Source: Paenibacillus xerothermodurans
Lineage (GTDB): Bacteria > Bacillota > Bacilli > Paenibacillales > NBRC-103111
Direction of reading: 5' to 3'
Assembly (NCBI RefSeq): GCF_002220865.2
Contig: NZ_NHRJ02000002.1
Coordinates: 687,401-751,400, forward strand
Length of the DNA: 64,000 nucleotides
The position numbers and the translations under genes are program-made. Positions 24,791 to 34,240 of the stretch are shown here, piece after piece; positions within the stretch are counted from its first letter, which is position 1, and the number at the start of each line of letters is the position of its first letter. The notes beneath the pieces were generated by a model. It was not told the origin of the DNA. It ran no database searches and saw nothing but the letters and a program-made list of their open reading frames with translations.

Positions 24791-25960
24791 TCAGGGCATT
24801 CGGGTCACGCAAAACTGCTCGTCATGGCCTAGAATCTCCGCTTTTACCATTTTTCCCGACGCAACCTCCAGCATCTCCCGGTAAATTTGTTCACCCATCT
24901 GCTGAAGCGTCTTGCGGTGGAGCAGCACTTCACCCGCGTTAATATCTATATTTTCCTTCATTTTGTCGAACGTTATCGGATTGCCGGTAATCTTGATCAC
25001 CGGAACACCCGGAAAGCCTGTCGGCGTGCCTCTGCCTGTCGGAAACAAGATCATCTGTGCGCCTGCCGCCACCTGCCCCGTTGACACCTCCCCGTCTTGG
25101 CCGGGTGAATCCATCAACAGCAGCCCTTTTGTTTTCGGGGTTTCCGCGTACTTGATCGTGCCGCTGAACTTTTCATTCCCTGCCTTCTTCATGCTGCCGA
25201 GTGATTTCTCTACGACGCTCGACAGTCCGCCGTCATAATTGCCGGTCGAAATCAGATGTGTGCGTTTCACATTGCTCGATTCCCGTACCTGCCGCTCCAG
25301 CTTTGCTTCCGTTGCGGCGATGATGGCATAAATCTCCTGTGCCACTTGTTCGTTTGCCGCTCGGCGTGCCAAAATATGCTCGGTACCGATAAGCTCGGTA
25401 ATCTCGGCCAGAATGGATGTGCCTCCTCTGGAGACGAGCATGTCGGAGGCAACGCCTAAAGCCGGATTAGCAATCAAACCCGACGTCATGTCGGACCCGC
25501 CGCAGTTGAGGCCAATCGTCAGATGTCTGACATCCGCCTCTTCCCTCTGCTGCCTGGACGCCAATTGCTGCATTTCTTTGGCATATTTGACGCCCTGCTG
25601 AATCGCCGCCAGTGAATCTCCTTCCTTTTGGATGACAACCGTCCCGAGCAATTTTTGAGTTGGAGCGATACCTTCGGCCAGCTCATACGGCGAAAACCGC
25701 TCACATCCCAGTCCAACCACAACGACTCCCGCAAAGTTCGGATTTTTGCCGATTTGGATTAATGTTCTCGCCGTCACTTCCAGATCTTCGCCTACCTGGC
25801 TGCATCCGACCGGATGACGGAAGAACACGCTCCCCGGCACCTGGGCAGCGATCCTTTCAGCCACCTTGGACGAACAGAACACCGAAGGTATGACCGCGAT
25901 AATATTTCTCACGCCGACGGTACCGTCTTTTCTCCAATAGCCCATAAACTTGTCAGTCAC
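24791..25960 (-). CDS. UxaA-family dehydratase, large (C-terminal) subunit
   Basis: 389 residues of the altronate/galactarate dehydratase family, which removes water from sugar acids or related hydroxy acids using an iron centre. Landmarks are GYWRKDGTVGVRNIIAVIP at the start, VGLGCERFSPYELAE, GLNCGGSDMTSGLIANPALG and MILFPTGRGTPTGFP. Sulfolactate sulfo-lyase SuyB is a close family alternative, so substrate is open. GTG start with AAGGGGG upstream; it overlaps the small subunit gene by eight bases, typical of a two-gene enzyme. Confidence 0.9.
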   Translation of the reverse strand: MTDKFMGYWRKDGTVGVRNIIAVIPSVFCSSKVAERIAAQVPGSVFFRHPVGCSQVGEDLEVTARTLIQIGKNPNFAGVVVVGLGCERFSPYELAEGIAPTQKLLGTVVIQKEGDSLAAIQQGVKYAKEMQQLASRQQREEADVRHLTIGLNCGGSDMTSGLIANPALGVASDMLVSRGGTSILAEITELIGTEHILARRAANEQVAQEIYAIIAATEAKLERQVRESSNVKRTHLISTGNYDGGLSSVVEKSLGSMKKAGNEKFSGTIKYAETPKTKGLLLMDSPGQDGEVSTGQVAAGAQMILFPTGRGTPTGFPGVPVIKITGNPITFDKMKENIDINAGEVLLHRKTLQQMGEQIYREMLEVASGKMVKAEILGHDEQFCVTRMP

Positions 25961-26270
25961 GCTTCATCCCCCTTTCACAATACATGTTATGGCTGTGAAT
26001 CCAGGCACCGGCAGCGACCGACACGCACATTTTTCCGATCTCCTCACCATATTTTAAAACGCTTTCATTTTCCTCTATAGGTTTAATGGCCAGCTTATGC
26101 CCGAACGCTATGTCCTCTATCACAGTGATTAACCGCTGATGCTCCCCCGTTATTACCGTACACTCATCTCCTTTGCTGAAATCCGTCAATGCTACAGCGA
26201 CATTGTCCTTCGGATCAATGACCAGCGCGGTTTTCTGATCGTTGTGATCCGTTGTATCGGCTCTGTTCAT
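25953..26270 (-). CDS. UxaA-family dehydratase, small SAF-domain subunit
   Basis: 105 residues with the SAF fold that forms the N-terminal part of UxaA in one-chain enzymes: DNVAVALTDFSKGDE, FGHKLAIKPIEENESVLKYGE and the metal-site motif WIHSHN. Split SAF and large subunits are common for this family. It is the first gene of the minus-strand operon, and its start is 24 bases from the palindromic operator at 26,296. Confidence 0.88.
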   Translation of the reverse strand: MNRADTTDHNDQKTALVIDPKDNVAVALTDFSKGDECTVITGEHQRLITVIEDIAFGHKLAIKPIEENESVLKYGEEIGKMCVSVAAGAWIHSHNMYCERGMKRD

Positions 26271-26294
26271 ACGTTCACCCCTAACTAATTTATG

Positions 26295-26307
26295 GTGGTC
26301 TGACCAC
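26295..26307. promoter_or_regulatory. GntR/FadR-type operator palindrome
   Basis: The 13-base perfect palindrome GTGGTCTGACCAC lies between the divergent uxaA-type operon and the GntR gene at 26,397. The same 11-base core with T to A at the centre lies upstream of the 2-hydroxyacid dehydrogenase at 57,195. The TGGTC-N-GACCA form is that bound by FadR-subfamily regulators. Confidence 0.75.
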
Positions 26308-26396
26308 GTGCGGCAATTTTTTTTGTGTATGGATGGTTACTGTAGTTATATGCGCACATCGGCGACGTATATTCTATCTAAAAAGGATTTGAGCCG

Positions 26397-27020
26397 ATGA
26401 AAAAAACTTACACACTGACCGCAGTAGCGCGGACGTTCGAGCAGGTTGCCCGGCAGATAGCACAATATATTGAAGCACAGCACCTCGCCCCCGGCACAAA
26501 GCTGCCTGCCGAAAGGGCGCTAAGCGAAATATTGCAGGTCAGCCGCTCCTCGGTGCGGGAAGGAATACGCGTTTTGGAAATTCTCGGCTTCCTGGAGGCA
26601 AAACACGGCGAAGGTACGTTTGTGGCTCTTCCCCCCTTATGTCTGCTCCCTCATCGCATGATCGGACTGGGGCCCAGCCCGGCAGAGTGGCGTGATTACT
26701 ACGACTTCTCTCTGTTGCTCGCCCGGCAAGTCATTCTTTTGTCGGCCGCTCGAGGGAACGCGTATGATCAATCATCGGGTTCGGACAACTTTTGGCAGTG
26801 CATGCTGGTTTTTGTGTACGATCTGGCTGAAAGGCTCGATGCGACACGTCACACCGGGCTATGGTATGAGTGCTTTGACATGGTGGTACAGTACGGACCA
26901 TTGCTGCAGCAGGAGCCGCCGTTTGCCTTTCAGGAGTTGATCGACGCTCATAACGCATCGGATAGGCCGAGGTTAAACGAGTTATTGAATAGACTGGCGT
27001 GCAATATATATCATTTGTAG
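26397..27020 (+). CDS. GntR-family regulator with short effector domain
   Basis: 207 residues. The winged helix is clear (PGTKLPAERALSEILQVSRSSVREGIRVLEILGFLEAKHGEGTF; landmarks LPAERALSE and VSRSSVREGI). The C-terminal about 115 residues are helical but lack the metal-binding His pattern of FCD domains, so the effector site has diverged. It is transcribed away from the operator at 26,296 and precedes the IlvD/Edd gene by 34 bases, probably in one transcript. It is the more likely local autoregulator of the two GntR proteins. Confidence 0.85.
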   Translation: MKKTYTLTAVARTFEQVARQIAQYIEAQHLAPGTKLPAERALSEILQVSRSSVREGIRVLEILGFLEAKHGEGTFVALPPLCLLPHRMIGLGPSPAEWRDYYDFSLLLARQVILLSAARGNAYDQSSGSDNFWQCMLVFVYDLAERLDATRHTGLWYECFDMVVQYGPLLQQEPPFAFQELIDAHNASDRPRLNELLNRLACNIYHL

Positions 27021-27054
27021 CGCAGTATAAATTTGTATATACGGAGAGATGGAT

Positions 27055-28758
27055 ATGGCTGAAAAAAACAATCTGACTTCCTATGGCGACGCCGGCTTCA
27101 GTGCATTTATCCGGCAGGCGTTTAACCGCCATCTGGGGCATGACCAACAGGATTTTGAGAGGCCGGTGATCGGCATATGCAACACGGAAAGTGAGATAAA
27201 CCGCTGCCATTCTCACTTCGGCCCAATTGTGGAAGCGATCAAGCGAGGTGTGCTGATGGCGGGAGGAACGCCGCTCGAATTCCCGACCATTTCACTTGGT
27301 GAGATTTTTACCAGCCCGACAACGATGCTGTACCGCAATCTCGCTGCCATGGACACGGAAGAAATGATCCGCGCACAGCCGTTGGACGGAGTGGTGCTCA
27401 TCGGGGGCTGTGATAAAATGACTCCTGCGCAGCTCATGGGGGCAGCCAGTGCCGATATTCCGACGATCATGATCACGGGCGGACCGATGGCCAACGGAGA
27501 ATACGAGGGGCGGACGTTGGGTGCCTGTTCCGATTGCAGGTACTATTGGCAGGAATACCGCGCAGGCAAAATTGACGCGGACGAGCTTGCCCGCATCAAC
27601 GAGGCACTCGCGCCCACCGCCGGCCACTGCATGGTAATGGGCAGCGCCAGCACAATGGCGGTCTGTGCGGAGGCGATGGGTATGATGCTGCCCGGTGCTG
27701 CGGCTATACCGGCGACCGACAACCGCCGTTTGAGACTAGCTCAGGAGACCGGGAAACAAATCGTACAGCTGGTGGAGCTCGGGCTGACTCCTTCTAAAAT
27801 CATGACGGAAAATGCATTCAAAAACGCAATTCGCGCGCTTATGGCCGTAGGCGGTTCCACCAACGCTGTTATCCACCTGGTCGCGATTGCTGGGCGACTC
27901 AACATTAAGCTGCCGCTCAAGCTATTCGATGAGCTGGGTCAAACAACGCCATTTTTGGCTAATTTGCGGCCCGCGGGCAAGTACCAGATGGAGGAGTTTG
28001 CCAAGGCGGGCGGCACCCCTGCGGTTTTAAAGGAGCTTGAGCAGCTCTTGTACCTGGATGAAATGACCGTCACCGGCAAAACGCTGCGTGAGAACCTGGC
28101 AAATGTAACGGTTTCCGAAGTATATCGCGACATCATCCGGTCATTTGAGAGCCCGTTACACAACACCGGCGGCATCGCGGTGCTGTATGGGAATTTGGCG
28201 CCAAACGGTGCCGTGATCAAACCGAAAGCCGCTTCGCAGCATTTGTTAAAGCACAAAGGCCGAGCGGTAGTATTCAGCTCCACTCGGGATATGGAGGCCA
28301 GAGTAAACGATCCAGAGCTGGACATCACGCCTGACGACATCATGGTGCTGCAAAATGCTGGCCCAGTGGGCGCACCGGGCATGCCGGAAGCGGGAATGCT
28401 GCCGATTCCGGCTAAGCTTCTGCAGCAGGGTGTGAGGGATATGGTCAGGCTGTCCGATGCCCGAATGAGCGGGACCGCCTTTGGCACCGTCGTTCTGCAT
28501 ATCGCTCCCGAGGCTGCTGCAGGCGGCCCGCTCGGATTGGTGAGATCAGGGGATATCATCGAGTTGGATGTGGAAAACCGCAGGCTGGATCTGCATCTGC
28601 CGGATGAGGAGCTGACGCGTAGACGTGAGGCTTGGAAGCCTCCGGTGATCACGCCACGGGGCTACACAAAGCTGTTCCAGCAGCATGTGCTGCAAGCCGA
28701 TGAGGGGTGTGACTTTGACTTTTTGAAGAGCGTGGCCGGGAGATGCAACCACGACTAG
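27055..28758 (+). CDS. IlvD/Edd-family sugar-acid dehydratase
   Basis: 567 residues of the Fe-S dehydratase family; enzymes of this branch convert aldonic acids (arabonate, xylonate, fuconate, galactonate) to 2-keto-3-deoxy acids. The probable three cluster cysteines are Cys51 (NRCHSHF), Cys119 (GGCDKMTP) and Cys192 (AGHCMVMGSAS); the catalytic Ser is in SDARMSGTAFG. Biosynthetic IlvD is less likely given the context of sugar-acid genes. ATG 27055 has GGAG eight bases upstream; ATG 27049 would lie too close. It follows the GntR gene. Confidence 0.9.
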   Translation: MAEKNNLTSYGDAGFSAFIRQAFNRHLGHDQQDFERPVIGICNTESEINRCHSHFGPIVEAIKRGVLMAGGTPLEFPTISLGEIFTSPTTMLYRNLAAMDTEEMIRAQPLDGVVLIGGCDKMTPAQLMGAASADIPTIMITGGPMANGEYEGRTLGACSDCRYYWQEYRAGKIDADELARINEALAPTAGHCMVMGSASTMAVCAEAMGMMLPGAAAIPATDNRRLRLAQETGKQIVQLVELGLTPSKIMTENAFKNAIRALMAVGGSTNAVIHLVAIAGRLNIKLPLKLFDELGQTTPFLANLRPAGKYQMEEFAKAGGTPAVLKELEQLLYLDEMTVTGKTLRENLANVTVSEVYRDIIRSFESPLHNTGGIAVLYGNLAPNGAVIKPKAASQHLLKHKGRAVVFSSTRDMEARVNDPELDITPDDIMVLQNAGPVGAPGMPEAGMLPIPAKLLQQGVRDMVRLSDARMSGTAFGTVVLHIAPEAAAGGPLGLVRSGDIIELDVENRRLDLHLPDEELTRRREAWKPPVITPRGYTKLFQQHVLQADEGCDFDFLKSVAGRCNHD

Positions 28759-28802
28759 ACCCCCGGGTTTATGATACGTTGTCAACGTTTCAGCCCGAGG
28801 CA

Positions 28803-29216
28803 CTAGCCCCACACAGGCGCAGGCCAACAATAAGCGCCTCTAGCGTGGCGGGGGAAAGGATACCCTTTGTAAGGCGTGGAGTCCGGGATGCAAATGACTT
28901 GACCGACCTGCAGCAGATTCGGATTAATGCGCGGATTGGCCTGCTGCAGACGAGCTAATGGCACCTCAAAATAGAGAGCCAGTTGATAAAGTGTATCTCC
29001 GGGTTTCACGGTATAGCTAAAGGATCCTGGCGGACATATACCTCTGGGTATACATAACTGCTGCCCCACAACTATCGTACTGATATTTGCAATTGACGGA
29101 TTCCACCACAGGATATCTCTCCAGTACACCTTGAATTTGTCTACCAGCAGCAGCACGGTGTCGCCGGGCTGAACGGTATAAGGCGGCCATGGGCACGCAT
29201 TGATTGGACGATACAT
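28803..29216 (-). CDS. Two-LysM-domain protein
   Basis: About 137 residues with two LysM modules: YTVQPGDTVLLLVDKFKV to GQQLCIP (16-60) and YTVKPGDTLYQLALYFEV to GQVICIP (68-113). LysM binds N-acetylglucosamine polymers, so it likely sits on cell wall or spore cortex. There is no signal peptide, which fits mother-cell or spore location. ATG 29216 has AAAGGGG nine bases upstream, while the ATG at 29225 abuts it. Confidence 0.85.
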   Translation of the reverse strand: MYRPINACPWPPYTVQPGDTVLLLVDKFKVYWRDILWWNPSIANISTIVVGQQLCIPRGICPPGSFSYTVKPGDTLYQLALYFEVPLARLQQANPRINPNLLQVGQVICIPDSTPYKGYPFPRHARGAYCWPAPVWG

Positions 29217-29368
29217 TGAAAACATCCCCTTTGTTGGTTAGATGCTCTAGTGTATTCGCCCAATGTTTCTTTGGCACGTTGTCCCTTCTCACCGCGATCT
29301 TCACAAACGCACCGGAGAACGTTGTTATTCAACGTTGTCCGGTACGTCTCGCGTATGGCCCCGAAAGG

Positions 29369-31888
29369 CTATTTACGCCGAACGATCAGCGTATATGTTT
29401 TCACCTGGCCGTTCTCGGCTTTTACCTGGATTTTGAAAGCGTTGTCGCCTTTTTTCAATTTCTCCAACGCGACATCTTGGCCGCTGGGCTGCTCTCGTCC
29501 GTCGATGAACAGTTTCGCTTTGCTATCAGCGGTCACCGCATTCACCACCAGCTTATTGTCGGGCTCGTCGACCTGAACGCGGTACTCTGTAGTGTCGATG
29601 TTGAAGTCCACTTCGTGCGTGCCGTATTTCTTATCCGATTTCACGGTCAGACTGCTAAGATGGGCATTAGCTGATTTCGCCCTCTCTAACTGTGTTACCG
29701 CAATTGTCTTGCTCACATGCCCAAAAGGGTCGACAGCAGCGGCAGTGAGCGTGTAGTCACCGTTGGCAAGCCGGACCGGGATGATAAGATCGGGTTGGCC
29801 GAGACCGTACACCGAACCAATGACCTTATCATTAGCGTACAAGTCCACTCGCATGAATTTAGGCGCGCTCAGCACAACATCTCCGATGAATTCGTGCCCA
29901 TCGCTGGTGATGTCAGCGGAAACCACAGTCGGTGGGAGAGGTGTTGCAAGAGGCCATTCCTCGCGAACGTCAGCAGAAGCACCCTTGTTATAATCTTTTG
30001 TTGCATTTTTCAAATAGTTATTTTTCAGCACGATCCCCGTACCTGCCTGCACATCGATACCATTGTCATTGTCGACAATCAGGTTGTACACGATTTGTAC
30101 GTCCTTCGGGTCTCCTTTGCCGATGTAGCCGGCATTTTTATCCCCATTATCATGCTTGAGTTGAATGCCCCAGAAGCCTGTAACAGGGCTGCCGCTAATT
30201 TCATTGCCTCGGATGATGGTGCCAGGACCGTTCTGCACAGTAATGCCGGAGCCGTTATCGTCGTCACTCTGTTTGATGACGTTATTTTCAATCACGGTCC
30301 CAGGCGTTCCCATCGTAACTGTAACTCCATCGTTGGACTCGGTGATGATGTTATTACGGATCAAGTTGCCGTGACCGGATGCACTATGGTCGTATGGCGC
30401 AGTGCCCCCCGTGTTGCCTAAGCCGATACCGGCTCCGCTGCGAATGTTGGTGATGACGTTACCTGTGATTTCGTTCAGGTATTCACCCTCGCCATGTAAG
30501 TCGATAGCATCGAGCCATATGTCTTTGAACGTGTTATTTCTTATCACGGAGTTATGCTGCATGTACTGCACCAGTACTCCGTGCCGCAGGTGTGGCCCTT
30601 GGAAAGTGTTATTTTCAGCTAAATTCCAAACAGCATCATCCTTGAAACCGGTGCGATCTACTTTCGGACGGCCTTGGAAGTTCATGCCGTAGCCGGTTCC
30701 CCCTCCGCCAGCGTCCGTGGTATCCCGGAACAGGCAGTTCCGTACGACGATGTCGCGGCTGCTGTCGACTTTGACCCCAACCCGCATGTAGCGCTCCATC
30801 GTAACATTGTCGACCGTGATGTTATAAGCTGGTTGCTCCCCCACGTTAACGATGGTGATCGCATTGTCGGGACCACCGGCGTCGGGGTTGTTCTTGGACG
30901 TTGTGGTTGGAAACGCCTTGTTCCAGGTGGATGTGATCATTAAATCCGAAATCAAAATGTTATTGAGTGAAGGCGCTTTCAAAACAGTGCTCCCTTTGAT
31001 TTTATCAAGCGTTGTTTTGAGTACGGTACCCTGCTCGCTCTGCCCGCGGAAGTTGACTCCGGATTTCAAAAGAATGTTATAGGTGTTCGCGTAGTCGTCT
31101 GTGCTTGCAGTCAGATTGTACACGCCATCCGGCAAATACACCTCGTCTCCGGGCTGGGCGGCTGCGATAGCCGCCTGAATACCCTTCGTATCATCGGTAT
31201 CATTGTCTGCCAAGTTGACATTAAAATCCGTCACGTTAATCGTCCTGCCAGTCACCGCGTTTGGGGTGTGGACCGCGTGCACCGACCCGTCCGCGTTATA
31301 CATTCCCGCTTTTGTAAACGGCTGATATCCTTCAGGCTTGGGTGGGTCGAAGCTTGGCACTGACACTACCGGCGTGCTGCCATCGGATGTCGGCGCATAG
31401 ATCTGCACTTCGGTGATACCGCTGTAGGTCGATTTCGTGTTTCCGTTGCCGCTGATTCTTACATAACGGGCTTCGACGGGCTCAGCGAGCTTAAAAGGTT
31501 CAATATCGTTTGTTGTGCCGCTGCTCTGTCCGGTCAACACATTCTGCCAGCTGTGACCGTCGTTAGAGACGAGAATGTCAAATTTGCTGGGCCGTGCATC
31601 TCCTATGTAAAAGGCCATCCCGAGATAGCCGATCTGTTTCGGCTCGCCCAAGTCAAACTGAAGCCAGTTGCCGGGTATGGACGTGCCCCATTTGGTTGCG
31701 CGGTTGTGATCTATCGCGTTGGCAGGGATGTTGCCATCATTGCTGCTGTCTGTGACGGACACAGGTACAATATCATTGAAAGGGCTTTCAATAGATGACG
31801 CATGGATTTCGCCTGGCAGTGCGAATGCTTGTGCAATGATGGCTGAGCTGAGCAGCACGGACAAACGTTGCTTAATAAACCGCTTCAT
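29369..31888 (-). CDS. Secreted F5/8 type C and right-handed beta-helix protein
   Basis: 839 residues, probably a polysaccharide lyase or hydrolase. A signal peptide (about 1-30) is followed by a discoidin-like carbohydrate-binding domain (about 45-165; VSVTDSSNDG, KWGTSIPGNWLQFDLGEP). A pectate-lyase-3 type entry follows (INVTDFNVNLADNDTDDTKGIQAAI, landmarks DDTKGIQAAI and GDEVYLPDGVYNL), then repeated beta-helix turns rich in NN and IR pairs (about 300-610), and a C-terminal cadherin-like beta-sandwich (about 740-835, ending TYTLIVRRK). It ends the YesMN/ABC gene block. AGGAGG start site. Confidence 0.85.
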   Translation of the reverse strand: MKRFIKQRLSVLLSSAIIAQAFALPGEIHASSIESPFNDIVPVSVTDSSNDGNIPANAIDHNRATKWGTSIPGNWLQFDLGEPKQIGYLGMAFYIGDARPSKFDILVSNDGHSWQNVLTGQSSGTTNDIEPFKLAEPVEARYVRISGNGNTKSTYSGITEVQIYAPTSDGSTPVVSVPSFDPPKPEGYQPFTKAGMYNADGSVHAVHTPNAVTGRTINVTDFNVNLADNDTDDTKGIQAAIAAAQPGDEVYLPDGVYNLTASTDDYANTYNILLKSGVNFRGQSEQGTVLKTTLDKIKGSTVLKAPSLNNILISDLMITSTWNKAFPTTTSKNNPDAGGPDNAITIVNVGEQPAYNITVDNVTMERYMRVGVKVDSSRDIVVRNCLFRDTTDAGGGGTGYGMNFQGRPKVDRTGFKDDAVWNLAENNTFQGPHLRHGVLVQYMQHNSVIRNNTFKDIWLDAIDLHGEGEYLNEITGNVITNIRSGAGIGLGNTGGTAPYDHSASGHGNLIRNNIITESNDGVTVTMGTPGTVIENNVIKQSDDDNGSGITVQNGPGTIIRGNEISGSPVTGFWGIQLKHDNGDKNAGYIGKGDPKDVQIVYNLIVDNDNGIDVQAGTGIVLKNNYLKNATKDYNKGASADVREEWPLATPLPPTVVSADITSDGHEFIGDVVLSAPKFMRVDLYANDKVIGSVYGLGQPDLIIPVRLANGDYTLTAAAVDPFGHVSKTIAVTQLERAKSANAHLSSLTVKSDKKYGTHEVDFNIDTTEYRVQVDEPDNKLVVNAVTADSKAKLFIDGREQPSGQDVALEKLKKGDNAFKIQVKAENGQVKTYTLIVRRK

Positions 31889-32123
31889 ACAATTCCTCCT
31901 AAGTTAGTATTAGTTAACCAGCTGTAAATTGATTTCCCACACAAATGCCACCTAGTGTCAATCAGCGCGCTCACATCACCTCCCCAAAAGATTCATCTGT
32001 GTGTGGCGTATTCCATGATCACCGGCACCGGCCGGTGGTGCGGGCACCGCCGGGCGCGCAGCAAGCCCCGACGATGTCATGTAGCGCCAGCCGGGCAGCT
32101 GTTGTTCAACCAACCCAGCTGCA
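31889..32123. other. Gap between the beta-helix and alginate-lyase genes
   Basis: 235 bases. The ribosome site of the beta-helix gene is seen at its left end. No convincing terminator or extra gene is seen. Confidence 0.35.
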
Positions 32124-33260
32124 TCACTCTTCGAACGCAGCGAGCCACAGCAGCGGCTGCCTTATCGCCATGTTGCGCCGCACTTCGCCAGCCTGCGGGT
32201 CACGCTCCAGCGTATTCCACAAATCGAGATACGGCTCCAGCCCATAGGCTAAGCCGGCAATGAGAAACGAGGACATCGCGGCAGGCCAATGCTGGTAATA
32301 TTCCACGTCCTGAGCAAACGGCCAACGTTCCTTTTCCACCAAATAGGGCAGCAGAAACTGGACGGCTTTCCGAATGCCGCGTCCATCCGCCAGTTCAAAC
32401 TTCCACAGGTCGTCATCCGGCGTGGACAGCACATGGGTCAAGGTCACCATATTATCTAACACAAAAATCGAGTAGCCATAGGGCTTTGTTCTCGCAATTT
32501 CCCGGGGGAAGCTTCCATCCAATGCCATTTGATCCGGAATCAGCTGCTCTTTGAACCGTGCTCTGCAAAATTGCAGCATTTCGTCGTTTCGCGTGAAATG
32601 GGCGAACGCCGCCGCTTGCACAAACCAGCACACACTGTGGTTATTGTTCTGATTCATCTCTTCCAGGCCATTCTCATGGTGGCTCATCCAGTAGAGGTAA
32701 TCGCCAAACCAACGCTGAAGCCCCGCAAGAACGTCATCCGTCATGTGCGCGGAGCTGATCAGCGCTTGAACAGCCATCGGCACATCGATGAGATGGAGCG
32801 TGTCGATAATGCCGATACCGCGGCCGGCACAGACACCGGGAATCGCCTGAGCGTACAACAGATGAGGATTCATGCGCGTACGCTCGTCCAAGAAAAACTC
32901 CTTAAGAAACATCACCGCTTTATGCGCGTACTCTTCATGGCCGGTAATCACATATGCGCTCGCCAGTTGGGCGACGTGTGTACGCATTTCCCGCAAAATC
33001 AACCGATGCCGGTCGAAATTGTCCGGATTGCTTTGGCCGTCCTTTCTGACGTACGGCAGCCCGTCGGGCGTGTCGGGATTGGGCCACCAGTAGTCGCCGT
33101 TAGAGTAATAGTCGTGTATCCCCCCTTCACTTTTCGAGGCCACGGCATCCGTTATGTGCACGGTCGCCGCACTCAATGACCGCTCTGCTTTGTTCACAAT
33201 AAAGTCCACGTCAAAATACTCTTTCCAGCGCTCCCGGGCGATGGTAACCATCCATGGCAT
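32124..33260 (-). CDS. Alginate lyase-family (PL5-like) protein, predicted cytoplasmic
   Basis: 378 residues with an alpha/alpha-barrel alginate-lyase pattern: DYYSNGDYWWPNPDTPDGLPYVRKDG (landmarks NGDYWWPNP and GLPYVRKDG), NQNNNHSVCWFVQA, and REIARTKPYGYSIFVLDNM. The NNNH-S and RTKPYGY motifs match catalytic regions of that family. No signal peptide is present, so it would act on imported oligosaccharides, not outside. The true substrate may be another uronic-acid sugar. Start at 33260 is chosen for its GGAGGG site; the frame opens at 33296. It follows the permease genes. Confidence 0.85.
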   Translation of the reverse strand: MPWMVTIARERWKEYFDVDFIVNKAERSLSAATVHITDAVASKSEGGIHDYYSNGDYWWPNPDTPDGLPYVRKDGQSNPDNFDRHRLILREMRTHVAQLASAYVITGHEEYAHKAVMFLKEFFLDERTRMNPHLLYAQAIPGVCAGRGIGIIDTLHLIDVPMAVQALISSAHMTDDVLAGLQRWFGDYLYWMSHHENGLEEMNQNNNHSVCWFVQAAAFAHFTRNDEMLQFCRARFKEQLIPDQMALDGSFPREIARTKPYGYSIFVLDNMVTLTHVLSTPDDDLWKFELADGRGIRKAVQFLLPYLVEKERWPFAQDVEYYQHWPAAMSSFLIAGLAYGLEPYLDLWNTLERDPQAGEVRRNMAIRQPLLWLAAFEE

Positions 33261-33291
33261 CCGATTCCCTCCAGATACGGTAAAATTCATA

Positions 33292-33305
33292 CGCAAGCGT
33301 TTCCA
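33292..33305. promoter_or_regulatory. Candidate CcpA cre site
   Basis: CGCAAGCGTTTCCA matches the cre consensus TGNAANCGNTNNCA with one mismatch (first base). It lies 30-45 bases upstream of the alginate-lyase-family start, inside the operon gap. Confidence 0.4.
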
Positions 33306-33315
33306 TAGTGTGACT

Positions 33316-34224
33316 TTATCCCTTAACCGAACCCTGCGTCAAGCCTGAGATAAACGATTTGTTGGTCAAAAAGTAGACGCACAAAATCGGAAGCATTGAA
33401 AGCATCGATCCTGCCAGCATCAAATGCCACTCGGCGGCCGCATTGGAAGAATACTTCAGCGAAATTACACCGACCGTGAGCGGCTGCATATCCGGACGTG
33501 TCATCGTGAAGATGAGAGGCAGAATATATTGGTTCCAAGCTTCACGGAACGAGAACAGGCTGACCACGCCGAGCCCAGGGCCCATTAACGGCAGGATGAC
33601 GCGCCAGTAAATGCCGTAAAACCCGCAGCCATCGATCGTTGCCGCTTCATCCAGCTCTTTAGGTATTGACTTCACGAACCGCTCCAACAGAAAAATATTG
33701 AATGACAGGTGCGTACCCACGAATATCAATACCACGCTCCACAGCGATTTGTGCATGCCCACTTCTCTCATCATGTCGTACAGGGGCCGGTATGTGATGG
33801 CTCCAATCGAAATAAACATCGTGGCTGCTAGCAGGAATAAGATCAATTTGTTGCCGGGAAAAGCTCTTCTGCCAAGAGCATAAGCCGCCATGGAACAAAC
33901 GAGAACCGTAATTACCGTGGATGCCGCCGAGATGAATACGCTGTTCCACGTATACCTGGCGAAGTTGGCACGCTGCCACGCCTCCGCATAGTTTTCCCAT
34001 TGCAATGCTGCCGGTAATAAATTGCTGCTGTTCATCAGCTCCATATTGGTTTTGAACGAGCCGAATAGGGAGAACGCAACAGGATACAACGTAAACACTA
34101 GCATCGCTAGCACGAACAGGCTGATCACCGCAACCGAAAGCAACTTGCTGATAAGGGCGAACGGGCGGACCGGCTCTCTATGTGACCGGGCGTTAACTGG
34201 TGTTCTATGTGCTGCTGTACTCAT
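33316..34224 (-). CDS. Carbohydrate ABC transporter permease, MalG/LplC type
   Basis: 302 residues with six membrane spans. The EAA loop, which docks the ATPase, is ELDEAATIDGCGFYGIYWRVILPL (landmark DEAATIDGCG). It pairs with the upstream permease to import oligosaccharides delivered by the lipoprotein at 35.2 kb. No ATPase gene is present in the cluster, so a shared MsmX-like ATPase is expected, as is common for this class. AGGAGC start site; 16 bases after the partner gene. Confidence 0.92.
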   Translation of the reverse strand: MSTAAHRTPVNARSHREPVRPFALISKLLSVAVISLFVLAMLVFTLYPVAFSLFGSFKTNMELMNSSNLLPAALQWENYAEAWQRANFARYTWNSVFISAASTVITVLVCSMAAYALGRRAFPGNKLILFLLAATMFISIGAITYRPLYDMMREVGMHKSLWSVVLIFVGTHLSFNIFLLERFVKSIPKELDEAATIDGCGFYGIYWRVILPLMGPGLGVVSLFSFREAWNQYILPLIFTMTRPDMQPLTVGVISLKYSSNAAAEWHLMLAGSMLSMLPILCVYFLTNKSFISGLTQGSVKG

Positions 34225-34240
34225 CCGTCAAGCTCCTCTC

